Assembly: GCA_000310025.1 (NCBI GenBank)
Contig: FN649734.1
Span: forward strand, 5,946,021-6,010,020
Direction: 5' to 3'
DNA from: Ectocarpus siliculosus
Lineage: Eukaryota; Sar; Phaeophyceae; Ectocarpales; Ectocarpaceae
DNA: 64,000 nucleotides
The notes under the pieces are model-generated. The model searched no databases, had not been told where the DNA came from, and worked only from the letters and a program-made list of their open reading frames with translations. Positions 1 to 10,682 of the stretch are shown here, in pieces. The position numbers were made by a program, and so were the translations under genes. How positions within the stretch are numbered: position 1 is the stretch's first letter; each line of letters opens with the position of its first letter.

Positions 1-3000
1 AAATAACCAGAAGAGAGCAAGAAGAATAAGAACAACAACACGAGCCGCCACAGACGAAATCCCCGGAACTGCTGATCGTTCAAGGCAGCCAGTGGTGTGG
101 GTTACGGTTATGCACCAGCAGATTAGCAGATTGGGCCTGTGACGGTGCGTACAGCGGTGGATCGTGAATGGTATGGATCCAGATGTTGGGGCATTCTGAG
201 TCGCTGCAACCTTCGACATCAGTTCTGGGAGTGCCGATGCGCGTGTTGCTGCTCCATGATTCCTCTGCTGATGATTTGGACTGAAGCATCAATGGATTGA
301 CAGGCCACGATCAGTTCCGCTGTTGAACCAGCTTTTAACAAATACTTAACTGAATAAACGTGTAAAAAGCACTTTGCTGAATACACATGGGGAGACCGGC
401 CGTTTTTCTCTACTAATGAGTGCCCGATAGACGTGGAGAGACCGAACGTCCACTCTTTTTCGTTTCTCGGACGGTCGATGGCTTTCCCGTATGGGCTACC
501 TCTCCTTCTGAGAAAAACGTATGTGTCCGAGCAGGATGCACGGGTCTCTCTACAATATCATACTCATCCCCGAAAATGCAAAGTGGAAGCTGAGACCCGC
601 TAGGATCGTGCCTTGCCCGAGTATCGGACATGCCCGAAGACACGTTGATGATTTTAGCCTGCCCCGGGTGCACGGCTATTGCCATGAGATCCCCCGCAAT
701 GCCAGGGCGACGGGTGAGACTACGGTACATGTAAACACGTGTCGTATACACCTCTCCCCACTCTCAACACATTTTCTACGCAATGTGAACAAGGGCACGA
801 GGAAAAGCTTGTTTTAACGTTTGAACCGACTTCAATCAGGTCATTGGACTCCAATAACCCACCTTTCGAGTATGCTCAAGCGGTATGATGGGCAGGTTAG
901 TCTCAACACCGTACGTCAAAGTTCCCTCGTCGACTATGCGGGGATATTCGTCCGGACTACTTTCTAGTCATTTCTCGAGAGATACCTCTCTTTGCTATGC
1001 GAGTACTTGATCTTGATTGTCCTCTTTCGAGCACGTTTGTATGCATATGGCATCGTTGTAGTACCATCATGGCGTCTGTCTCCTCTCCATGACAGAGGGG
1101 TTTTCACATCGGCTCGGATAGACGTACGGCGAAGGCTCTCGGGGGCGAGTGTACCCTGTGTTCCTGTTCATTCTTGATTGTTTCGTTTCTCTTCTTACTA
1201 GACGTGTTTCCTTCTCCTGGGGAGTACGAATGAGCGACGTATGCGACAAATACCCACTTCTACCGTGCCATCTTCGGCAAGCCTTTCTTGCCGCCGGAAA
1301 CTGGATTGGAATCCCTATAGCCTATTTCTCTTTTTCGTGTGAACAGAATGATAGAACCGGAGACCGCGTCGGGGCCCATTTCCAACGCCTTCTTTCGGAT
1401 ATCTAGACCGTCGTTGAACATCAGGTCGAACACAACGAGACCACCTTCTTCGCTAGGTCACTCAAACCTCTTGGTCGCCTACTCTTTGTGCGCTAGATCT
1501 CCTATGGAAAATAAACCCCGCCAGAAACCATTGTGTAATCGACATCCTCCTCTTCCTTGTATGGTGTGCGGCATGGGTATGCAGGCGTTGATGTGACCGA
1601 AGAAATGGCCTCATGCCTTCGTGTTTAAGACCGAGGCGTTTGGAGGTTTCAAGCCTCGGTACTGGAGTTCCACCAACATGGCAAAAACGGTTGAAATCAA
1701 CCTTTGGAAGACCGCCTCCAGCAATCTTTGGTGAGTCAAGCTGGTATGAGTTCAAATAGCTATAATCGGATTCCGGGAGGCCTGATCCATGTTTCAAAAA
1801 GCCTTCTGGTCCCGCGAGACGGAGACCAGTACCCTTTGCGGGAAAGATGATCCGCCGCCGCGTCTACTTTCGTCTGCAAGGCGGAACGGTTATTGTCCGT
1901 CGTTGTTGACTGAAGTCCAACATCCACCGTCCTCTCCCAGCAAACCTGAGAAATCTACTCGCTTCCCCGAACATAGTTTTTTTTTTCCTGAGCCGGCAGC
2001 GGTGACCCCCCCTGAACCTGACAGGTAGCTTCCCTGGACAGTGGGAGGCGTTTCGCGGGAACGAGGCCTCCGATTGTTGTTGGGAATGCAGGGATCTTCT
2101 GCCAGAGACGAGATGTATTTATCTGGAGCCTTCTGTGTTTCTTCTCGTGTGGACTTGCGTCAGTATCTATCGTGCAGATGTAAGGCTGTTCAATTTATTT
2201 CTTCGGGAACAGAATCGCGTCTTGAGTGCGTCTAAGAAAACCTCTCGCGTTGACATCCTGCATGTGCAGAGCGGGAATTCCTTGCTTGAGCTCAATCAAG
2301 AATGAGGTTCAATTCAACCGTTTGATTTTCGCCCCCACCTTCAATCGCACATGGCCTCGGCACTTGACGGGCGGTTCGTGAGACAACCGTAGTTTTTTGT
2401 CGATGGCATGACTATTACTGCCAGGGACGTGCCCTGAGGCATGCTGTTTCCGTTTGCCGCGAATTAGTTGAAGGCCTGGTGCCGCCCCGAGACGCTGTTG
2501 GCGCGGCCTCATTTGTCTTCTGGCAAGGTCGACAACAGTAGACTACAGCAGTAGGCAACAAGTGCTTCGCGAATTCGAGGTCAACGCAAGATAACTTGGT
2601 ATGTCTACCATCGGGCAGAACGTGGCAAGTGGTCTCTTGACAGAGGGTACAACCGGCGTTTATATCCTTCATGAACGAGTACGTTTGAACGAAAAACATC
2701 TAAAAAATCACCGCGTTCTGCGTATATACATGTGGACCATCCAATGATATTGATGAAGTTTCTTCCTGGCCGACAATTACTTGAGATACTGATATGCTGT
2801 TTGTCGTCGATCCCCAGGTTGTGACCAGCACCTCTCTTTTGAAACAGCGCCCACAGTCTTCGTTGCAACGGATGTATGTGTAGACTATCTGTTTTCATGT
2901 CTTAGCGTTCGTTGCACACGTTGTAAGAGGCCTGCCACCGAAACAGAACGGTTCTTGAGAGATAGGCCGCAATATCCCTCTGCTCGCGAGTCATCGGAAA

Positions 3001-3680
3001 CTACAGTATATTACCATGTTTATTTGCAGTCTACACAGCTACCGCTTCGCTTTGTTTCGTCAATGCAGCGAAAGATGCCACAAAAATGTCGAGCATGCAC
3101 ACAAAAAAAACTTGCTACAAGCCTACAGTGTAGATTATTGAACTGAAGATGGACATGAATCAGATACATACCGGTGGCATCACTTGGAGAGAAAGTAGAA
3201 TCCCCACCGTGGGAATCACACACGTGGAAGTCACGCACGGCACATCACATCGATCAGCAGCCCGTGGATGGTGTCTCTTTTCGCCATGTCGTTCCTTGTT
3301 CGCCCGGTGTCGGGTAGCGGGTGCCTACCGTCAGAGGCTGTGGGCAGAAGGTTGATCAAGACCTTTGTTTATTAACGAGTGAACCGCAGGGTAAGAAACG
3401 CTGCACACCAGAAGGGGGTACGCCCTTCCAAGAAACATTCACCAACATGATATGTACACAAAACCCCGTAGATCTCCAAGATCCGTATCATCTACTTCTA
3501 TGTAGCGCCGAGTACACCCAACACCCGGTGCCTTCGCCTCTCTCTGTTCTGTCCTAAAGATAGGCCGAGGTGCAACAACGAATGGATTCCATGAAAGGCA
3601 TATTGAGATGGCATTGCGTGCGATTGTTATCATTTTGTCCGCGTGTTGCTTTTTCGCCCCCCGGCGTGCGATTTCTCCGA
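1..3680. other. Stretch without a recognisable gene
   Basis: Only short, mutually overlapping open frames are present (about 110 codons at most). None has a recognisable domain, convincing splice structure or codon periodicity visible by eye. No RNA gene, long repeat or transposon end was seen. It may be intergenic or intronic sequence of a gene extending to the left. Confidence 0.5.
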
Positions 3681-3689
3681 CCAGTGCAA

Positions 3690-3930
3690 CGCATTATTAG
3701 GGAACCTTTGCATTCCGGGACCTTTTCGCAAATAGTGCAAGGGGAACCTCTGCATTAGGGAACCTGACCCCCACCAACGTTGGGGGAACGCTGCATTAGG
3801 GAACCTCAACCTGAAGTTGGCAGGGGAACCACACCCACGCCAACAGTGCAAGGGGAACCTCTGCATTTGGGAGCCTCACCCCCACCAACGTTGCTGGAGG
3901 AACGCTGCATTGCTGTTGCTGTTGTGGAGA
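3690..3930. repeat. Degenerate GGGAACC-type short repeats
   Basis: The motif 'GGGGAACCTCTGCATTAGGG' and variants recur about every 40-70 bp, alternating with 'CCCCCACCAACGTTG' blocks. Related words (TTCCCTA...GTTGAATACGAAATC) occur directly left of the LTR element near 4130-4172 and again right of it near 18548-18578. The retrotransposon therefore appears to sit in or beside a local repeat family. No coding function is seen. Confidence 0.5.
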
Positions 3931-4180
3931 AAAGGACACGCACGCGCTGTGTGTAGCTCTTGATGTTGATCGATGAAAATTCTCGCACGGTGGTCAAGTG
4001 CCGCCCTCTCCGTAAAAACTGTGTGCGAGGGCAAGTTGGTGAGGGGCAGGGATATATCCCAGCCCCACTTACGGTTGGTTCTTGTACACTAAATGTAATG
4101 AACGAGCGGTCCCGTTTCCAGCTCTGGGGTGAGGTTCCCTACAATAATGCAGCGGAAGTTGAATACGAAATCGTATTTTA

Positions 4181-4472
4181 AAGGAGGTGAAGCCGTGGGC
4201 GGTAGCTTGCTCCTAGAGATAGATGAAGGTAGGTTCTGTCGTTGACACACTTGTCCACGACCACGTTGAGATGGGAAAGTTGCTTGTTATTGCTGAGAGA
4301 CGATCAGCAAGGGTCTGAGGTGAAGTGGGGATCCAACTTCACCTCAGGGGGTACGCAGACGAGACAAATCCTAAGAGGGTAGGTGTCTGAAGGGTATACC
4401 TCCTGGGACCGACCCACATCCTATCAACAACAAAATATACCCTATTTAAGCTAGCAGCCACACTCCTTAGCA
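4181..4472 (-). repeat. 3' LTR of the gypsy element
   Basis: Nearly identical to 18207-18498, with about four transition differences. In element sense it starts TGCTAAGG and the conventional CA end falls at 4188, but seven more bases (CCTCCTT) are shared by both copies. It contains a perfect 12-bp inverted repeat (4315-4326 and 4336-4347, 9-base loop) and an AT-rich TATA-like stretch (about 4429-4449). Confidence 0.9.
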
Positions 4473-4488
4473 CTAGCCCACCCTGAAT
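4473..4488 (-). other. Candidate polypurine tract
   Basis: Directly upstream of the 3' LTR in element sense the sequence reads CAGGGTGGGCTAG, which is moderately purine-rich. This is the expected plus-strand priming position of an LTR element. The match is weak. Confidence 0.35.
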
Positions 4489-5875
4489 ATCATATATGCA
4501 GATTCTATAATCAAATCAATGCTCAAATCCTAAAGGCTACAATAAAGATGTTAGCTGACGGTTGATGCTCATGAATCGAAGATATGACTCTTCACAAAAC
4601 ATCCAAAAGAAGGGTGAGTTGTAGAAATATCCCGAATCAACCCCCACACCATCATTGAGACGAAAGAAGGATCGGACGGTCACGAGACGACACATCGACA
4701 TCTCAATGACAACGCTCATACCAATGAAGGGATAAAGCCAAAAATATATATGTAGTGCTGCAGAGCACGCTATCCCCGACAGACGACGACGAGGGAAATA
4801 AAATCAGAACCGAAACGCCACACACCACTCTTTACGCGCATCCGCGCGTATGACAAACGGGAGGAATGAGGGTGACTACCCGAGAGAGTCCCAAAATACG
4901 GCAACAAAACTTAAAACCCAAGCAAATTTCCGAACGAATACGGCCTTTGATACTGGACGCGACGTAAAGGGAAAAAATCAACGCAATCTAGGAAAGCGTC
5001 AAGGAAGGGCAGGAGAAATGAACGACAGGCAAACACACTGAGAACTATTGCCAGCGTGTCAAGGAACCCAAACCGTATAGAGAGGCGGCCACGGCAAGAC
5101 GCCTGAGAAGCGATCTGACGAACCTCGCCCTGGCGCGCTGGCGATGCACAACACAGAAAAACAGAAACACCGAAAAGCCGCAGAGATACACACAACAACG
5201 CAACGACTCAAGGGCTCGACGATGATGAAGGCGTCGCCTGCATGTAGCGATGACGGAGACGAAGTAGAACGAAGAGTGGATGACGACGAAAGTCCACGGG
5301 AGAAGACGACGCAACGGGATGGTAGTCCGAAGTAATAGGCCTAGACGACACTTCTGCGGCACGGTGGAGCTAAAGGATAAAAAAATTAGTTGGCCAAAGA
5401 CGAACCAAGGGAACACGGGGAACTCGGTGTCCACCTGGTCAGAGGCAAGCTACACCGACGGAACTTGGGGAACTCTTTTTCCAAGTGTTCAGAGGTAAAC
5501 AACACCGACGAAACTTGGGGAACTCTTTTTCCAAGTATTCAGAGGGAAACAACACCGACGAAACTTGGGGAACTCCTTTTCCAAGTGTTCAGAGATAAAC
5601 CACACAGAGGAAACTTCGGAGGAAGCCCTTCAGAAAGACCAAATACGAACAGAACTGAAAACCGAGAGAGAACTTGCATCCAGGTCGCGGCAATTCACTG
5701 ATTCAGACGAATGCATGCAACAAGGAAGAAGAATCATTCGACACCGCGTGTCTTGAGACGGTGTTGGCCCTGCACCCAAACACAAAATAAACCAACAAGG
5801 AAATAGACAAAAAAAAAAAAAAAAAAAAAACAAACAGAACCCAAGATAGACCAACTCGTACATGAAACTACGACG
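4489..5875 (-). other. Untranslated 3' region of the retroelement
   Basis: This stretch lies between the end of the integrase frame and the 3' LTR. It holds the 50-bp tandem repeat (5451-5620) and a 22-base A tract (5809-5830, poly-T in element sense). No further coding domain is recognisable. Confidence 0.6.
5451..5620. repeat. 50-bp tandem repeat, about 3.4 copies
   Basis: The word 'AACTTGGGGAACTC' recurs at 5462, 5512 and 5562, giving an exact 50-bp period with 'TTTTTCCAAGTGTTCAGAG' in each unit. It lies between the integrase stop and the 3' LTR, in the untranslated region of the retroelement. Confidence 0.85.
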
Positions 5876-7138
5876 CTAAGAAGAAATGTTGGGAACAGCC
5901 GACGGTAAGGAGTCAGTGATGAGAGGAGTGCGACCCCGGGCGTCGCCCAGAGGGCGCGAGCGATGTTTTTCTGAACACCACGATCCACAGACGGCGTCCA
6001 CGGCGGTGGAGTAGAGGTGCGCAGGCACAGGGAGAACGCTGGGACCCGGGTCATCCAGAAATCGAACGATGTACGAGCCGTCCTGATGGGCACCAATACG
6101 TCCGGTCCACCACAATCCATCGCGGGCCTTGTACCATAGCCGCGCTCCCACCGGAAGGGGCGAAATGCTGAAGCGACGGAGCCAAGTCGCGTGAAGCACA
6201 AGATCAGCCCCAGGAGGCAAATAGCGTTCTCCACGATTCCGGGCTAGCTCTCGTTGTGCCGCGCGTGTCCGAGCCACTCGATACGTACGGTTTCCCTGCT
6301 TGCTTTGGCAGACCTCTCGAGACCAGTACAAGAGGATGTGTCGACGGAATTGATCGAGGTCGGACTCCCGTTCCCAGGAAGGAGTAGTCAGGCCTAGCCA
6401 ATGTGTCTGGTACAGGACAGCGAGAACGCCGCTACGGCCCCGCACCAGTTGATGTCCCGAAATGTAGTCGACCTCGAGGCGCCCGACAGGCACCGACACA
6501 TCATCTGCGGTGACGTGAAACGGTGGACATTTATCGCCGAAAGAGTGCAGGACATAACGCGAAAGCTCAGCGGGCAGAGATTGTGGCAGGTCGTCCGTCT
6601 CGTATGGATTGCGACAGGGCTTGCAACGAAGGACAGACACGCGACATCGAGCTGCTGGGCCGGAAAGATCGGAAGGCAGGTCCAGGTAGAGGAGTTTACG
6701 CGCCAACGGGCTTCCATCTGGGGTGGCGTCGGCCGAAGCGGGACCCACCGCAAGAACTTTGTCAGGCCCCGTCCAGGAAAGCGCGAATTTGGCCTTGAGC
6801 ACCTGTTGATCCGTGTCCTTCCGCACACCCTGTCGAATTGTAGCAGCCGTGTTGTAGGCCCAAGCCCACCCGCCAACAGTAAATTGCGGGAGCTTGTGGA
6901 TGGCGTCCAGCAGGGATGAATTACGGCGTTCGACTCGCGAAATCTTCAGGGCGTTGTACTCACGGACCAGGTCGTAGGCCCGGCGCTGGCGATCGACAGC
7001 CAAGTTGCAATACTCGAGTTGGTCGCGGGCCAAGCTTTGATGACCACCTACCGTGGGATGATCGAAAACCGAAAGCGGAAGCCGCGGAATGCGTCCTATG
7101 TGGATCTCGTTCGGCGCCAATCCAGTCGACTGGTTCAC
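5876..7138 (-). CDS. Integrase C-terminal part with chromodomain and Tudor-like module
   Basis: It is in the same frame as the integrase core and separated from it only by TAG 7181-7183. It starts with the end of the core (NQSTGLAPNEI), an alpha-helical stretch and a GPY/F-like segment (FALSWTGPDKVL). A chromodomain-like unit follows at about 6314-6493 (RLEVDYISGHQ, VLYQTHWLGL, SWERESDLDQF). A Tudor/Agenet-like beta-rich unit lies at about 6005-6157 (VGARLWYKARDGLWWTG, YIVRFLDD). Chromodomains of chromoviral integrases steer insertion by binding methylated histone tails. The Tudor-like unit could add a second chromatin contact (inference). Translation as a separate protein would need a start near 7138. 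It more likely depended on the upstream frame. Confidence 0.75.
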   Translation of the reverse strand: MNQSTGLAPNEIHIGRIPRLPLSVFDHPTVGGHQSLARDQLEYCNLAVDRQRRAYDLVREYNALKISRVERRNSSLLDAIHKLPQFTVGGWAWAYNTAATIRQGVRKDTDQQVLKAKFALSWTGPDKVLAVGPASADATPDGSPLARKLLYLDLPSDLSGPAARCRVSVLRCKPCRNPYETDDLPQSLPAELSRYVLHSFGDKCPPFHVTADDVSVPVGRLEVDYISGHQLVRGRSGVLAVLYQTHWLGLTTPSWERESDLDQFRRHILLYWSREVCQSKQGNRTYRVARTRAAQRELARNRGERYLPPGADLVLHATWLRRFSISPLPVGARLWYKARDGLWWTGRIGAHQDGSYIVRFLDDPGPSVLPVPAHLYSTAVDAVCGSWCSEKHRSRPLGDARGRTPLITDSLPSAVPNISS

Positions 7139-7180
7139 GGAATTGTTGTAGGCAAACTCAACGTGCGGGAGATGTACATC

Positions 7181-8920
7181 CTAATCGTTTTGCTGTTCGT
7201 TGACGACTACCGCAAGCATCTGAGCCATCGTGTGATTGACGCGCTCCGTGCCGCCGTTAGGTTGCGGGTGGTAGGAGCTGGTGGTGACCTTCTTAAATTT
7301 CATCACCTCGTAGATCGCCATGGAGAGCTTCGAGCAGAAATGCAGTCCATTGTCCGACAATAAGGTAGTCGGACATCCCCACTTGGTCATGTACTGGTTG
7401 ACGAAGATGTGAGCCGTCCCTTTCGCCGTAAATTCCGCCGCTGTAACCGCGAACATGTCGGCTCTCCGGCTGAAACGGTCTGTGAACAACAAAATGTAGG
7501 AGTTGCCCTTGGCAGTCACGGGCAGGGGTCCGAAGAAGTCGACGCCGACAACCGTACCAGGCCCCTGTGGGAATGGCATAGCGATGACGGGCCACCGAGC
7601 GGTTTGACGCGAAGTCTTGCGAGCTTGACACACCAAACACGCTCGAAGCCACCAGCGCACGGAACGATCCAGACCAATCCACCAGTAGAAACGCTCAAGC
7701 AGACGTTGTGTACGATGAACACCGAGATGGATGGACGCGGCGGTATGGCAGGCATGAAGGACCCACGAACGCATCAGCATGGGCACGTATACACGGGGCA
7801 CACCAGTATCCGGTAGACGAGTGGTCCTGCCGCCAGAGCGCCCGATCGGCGAAGGCGCCGATTTATGTACGAGGAGGGTGACCTTATCATCGGTCGTGTG
7901 CAGTCTGGTTTTCGCCGCCAACGCAAGTACATCGTCCAACCTAGGGGAGCGGAGCGGGGCACTAAGGGAGAGCAAGTCAGAAGGGGGTGGGGAGGGAGAG
8001 CCGCGAGACAGAAAACGCATAGCCACCGCGCATTCGCTCTCCCGCTGTTGCTCCCTAGCCCAATCCACCGTGCTGAAGCTCTGAACACAAGCTCGCAAGT
8101 GTGAGGGGTCCAAGTCAGTCGGCGCCAACCTAGAGTCAGGCGATCCCACGGAAGAGGCTGTAGAACGAGGAGCTTCAGCGACTGGGGAAGTTGCAGACAG
8201 CGGTGTCGCCCGCGAAGGAGGCATCGGGAGGGGCGAAGTCCCCGGCGAAACCTGCATAGAGGGCAAAACCGAGGATGCAGGGCGCTCCGATGCCGGCGGA
8301 GGCACCGGTGGCGCAGAGGCAGTCGACGAAAACGCCGACGTTGGCGTCTCGGATGGCGGCAGGAGGCGCGCGCCGGTTCGGATGGTCTTGTTTGTCGAGC
8401 GGAACCTGCTAGGACGACGGGCAGTTGACGATGCCCGAGGGACGATGGTAGCCCGCGGCTGGCGTCCGAAATAAGTGGGACCGGCGACGGTGCCTCCGGA
8501 AGCAGCGGTGGTCTTGGCCCGAGTCCGTGAAGAAATGAGCGGTCCCCGCTCCGGAAGCGGAGACAGGACGTGCACATATCTAGTCGCCACAGACGCGGCA
8601 GGAGATATCCCGCGGGACGTAGCTGGAGCCAAAGAGGAAACAGGCACCGGAGACCCGGGAACATGCGAGACCACGAAGACTCCCGAAGACCTCCGAGAAT
8701 CCTTGTAAGCAATCGGCGAGTCTGTTCTAACATCCAGCCGGGTCGGGTGATGACGGCGAAAATCCCCAAAATCGGAGGGCTGTAACGCTGGGGGTGAAAA
8801 GACTCCCGCCAAGCAGGGAGGGCGGAGCCCACCCAAACCTGACCTCCGGCGTAGACGACGAGTGATAGTTGAGTCCACAAGCCCGAATGAGGAAGACACC
8901 CGCTTGATCGACACCATCAA
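7181..8920 (-). pseudogene. Integrase N-terminal and catalytic core, broken by a TAG
   Basis: After a Ser/Pro-rich linker of about 350 residues comes an HHCC zinc-binding segment (HTAASIHLGVH...CLVCQARK), then the DDE core: VGVDFFGPLP (Asp), LLSDNGLHF (Asp) and NGGTERVNHT (Glu). The enzyme would insert the cDNA into host DNA. The frame stops at TAG 7181-7183, but the very next codons continue the conserved integrase motif (DVHLPHVEFAYNN). The stop most simply represents a mutated Trp (TGG). Entry from the RT frame needs a +1 shift within 8727-8923. Confidence 0.85.
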
Positions 8921-10682
8921 TGCAATCGGGGCCGGTTGTGTCCGTGTCTTGTGCTGGTAAAGGCAGGCGCGAAAGGAAATCCGCGTTGCCGTTTGCCGAA
9001 CCTTTCCGATATTTCAGGGTGTAGGTGAAGTTGGACAAGAATTCGAGCCATCGTTGCACCCTGGCGTTGTGTTCTCCAACCTTGCCAATGCTCTCTAAGG
9101 CTTTGTGGTCTGAATAGATGATGAACTTGGTTGACCACAAGTAACCCCGAAGGCGCTTAATGGCCCAAACAATGCCACCAGCTTCCAGATCCAGAACGGT
9201 CCAGTTCCGCTCCGCCGGAAGAGTAGCGCGGCTGATGTACACAATGGGTCTTACCGAGCCATCGAGTTGTTCCTGTTCCAGGGAGGCTCCAAAGCCGTCG
9301 ATGCACGCGTCGGAGCACAAACGGAGAGGGCGGCTGTTGTCCTCGACCGCAGCCCAATCCGGGAAGACCAAAATCGGGGGACGCGCGAGTTCGCTCAACA
9401 ACGTTTTGACAACCTTGACCATGCTCGGGGTGTACTTGAAGGGGACGCCTTGTTTGAGAAGAGAGTTGAGAGGCCGCACCTTGGTGGCGAGATTCTGAAG
9501 GAATTTCCGGTAGTAGCTGAGGCCACCGAGAAGGCCCCTAAGCTGCTTAACATTCGTCGGCGGCGGCATGTGCGTGAGCGCCCGAACCTTGACGCCATCA
9601 GGGCTAACACCGGCCGGGGAGATGGTGTGACCGAGGAAATTGGCGTGGGTGGCGCCGACACGAGCCTTCCCCGGAGACAGCTTGAGGTTGTACTGGCGCA
9701 GCCGTTTGAAAAACTCTATCATGTTGAGCACGTGTCCCAGAGGTTCCTCATCGAAACAGATAACATCATCCAGATATGCAAGCACACGCTCCAGACCGTG
9801 CACCACTCTGTTGATGACCTTGACGAACCAAGACGGGCTCGCGTTGGCTCCTTGCGGCATCCGAAGCCATTCGAACAATTGCGTGGGAGTGCAAAAGGCG
9901 GTGAGCGGGACAGTGTCTTCGTCACAAACGATCTGGTGGAAGGCCGAGTTGAGGTCGAAGATGGAGAACACTTTCCCGGTGTACAGAGAATCCAAGATAC
10001 CGTCCACCCGAGGGAGAGGTTGTCCATCCAAGTCCACCAGGGCGTTGAGACGCTTGTAGTTGACGGTGATGCGAACCGACCCGTCTTTCTTGGGGATGAC
10101 GACCAGAGGAGAAGCCCAGGGAGAAGTGGAATGCTGGATGAGCCCTGCCGCCAAATACTGGTCCAACACGGCATCCATTTTCTTCTGCATTAACGGGTTA
10201 ATACGATACGGGCGTGATGCGACGGGCTTCGTCCCGGCGGGGACAGAAAGAGTGAATGGCATGACGGTGCAGGAACCAAAATCGGTTTTCGAAGTAGAGA
10301 GCACGTCGGAATACTCAACAAGGGCGTCAGCCAAACGATCAATGGCCGCCGGCGTCCATCCCGGGTTGTGTAGATCGAAAGCGAGGTCGTGCATATGTGC
10401 GGGCAGCCTAGCCCACAAGCGCGGAAAGCTGGAGCGCTGTGCCTCGGAGAAACGGTCAAGTAGTTCTTGTGGAGGCGGCTTCGGAGGAGGCGGGGCGGAG
10501 GCTGGGTCCGGAGAGCGGCGAGTCCCGAACTTGGGGCCAACGGCGTTGACCCGATGTGGTGTGTGGAGGACGTGGGGCCGGTAGGAATCGAAGATGGTGC
10601 CGTCTTCAGGGTTTCTACCGGCACTCGTAATAGCGGCGCAGCAGACACTCCAAGAACGTCTCCCTGCTCCAATTCGGCACAA
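8727..10682 (-). CDS. pol: Reverse transcriptase and RNase H of the gypsy element
   Basis: An uninterrupted 651-codon frame. RT motifs in order are SPLVVIPKKDGSVR, IFDLNSAFHQI (first catalytic Asp), LRMPQGANASP, the catalytic YLDD box at about 9765-9776, and FLGHTISPAGV. The thumb/connection YYRKFLQNLA leads into RNase H with LRLCSDACIDGFGA (Asp), LDLEAGGIVWA (Glu), FIIYSDHKALE (Asp) and NGNADFLSRL (Asp). It reverse-transcribes element RNA and degrades the RNA strand. The first 45 codons or so overlap the protease frame, so the true entry point is a frame change near 10610. It ends by overlapping the integrase frame near 8727-8923. All catalytic residues appear intact. Confidence 0.9.
   Translation of the reverse strand: MCRIGAGRRSWSVCCAAITSAGRNPEDGTIFDSYRPHVLHTPHRVNAVGPKFGTRRSPDPASAPPPPKPPPQELLDRFSEAQRSSFPRLWARLPAHMHDLAFDLHNPGWTPAAIDRLADALVEYSDVLSTSKTDFGSCTVMPFTLSVPAGTKPVASRPYRINPLMQKKMDAVLDQYLAAGLIQHSTSPWASPLVVIPKKDGSVRITVNYKRLNALVDLDGQPLPRVDGILDSLYTGKVFSIFDLNSAFHQIVCDEDTVPLTAFCTPTQLFEWLRMPQGANASPSWFVKVINRVVHGLERVLAYLDDVICFDEEPLGHVLNMIEFFKRLRQYNLKLSPGKARVGATHANFLGHTISPAGVSPDGVKVRALTHMPPPTNVKQLRGLLGGLSYYRKFLQNLATKVRPLNSLLKQGVPFKYTPSMVKVVKTLLSELARPPILVFPDWAAVEDNSRPLRLCSDACIDGFGASLEQEQLDGSVRPIVYISRATLPAERNWTVLDLEAGGIVWAIKRLRGYLWSTKFIIYSDHKALESIGKVGEHNARVQRWLEFLSNFTYTLKYRKGSANGNADFLSRLPLPAQDTDTTGPDCIDGVDQAGVFLIRACGLNYHSSSTPEVRFGWAPPSLLGGSLFTPSVTALRFWGFSPSSPDPAGC

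Noticed and set aside
7774-8880. A 368-codon minus-strand frame overlapping the integrase
   Set aside because: Same strand, wrong frame. The overlapping frame carries the HHCC and DDE motifs, while this one has only Arg/Leu/Pro-rich low complexity.
9267-10193. A 308-codon plus-strand open frame
   Set aside because: Antisense to the reverse transcriptase and RNase H frame, which has all catalytic motifs.
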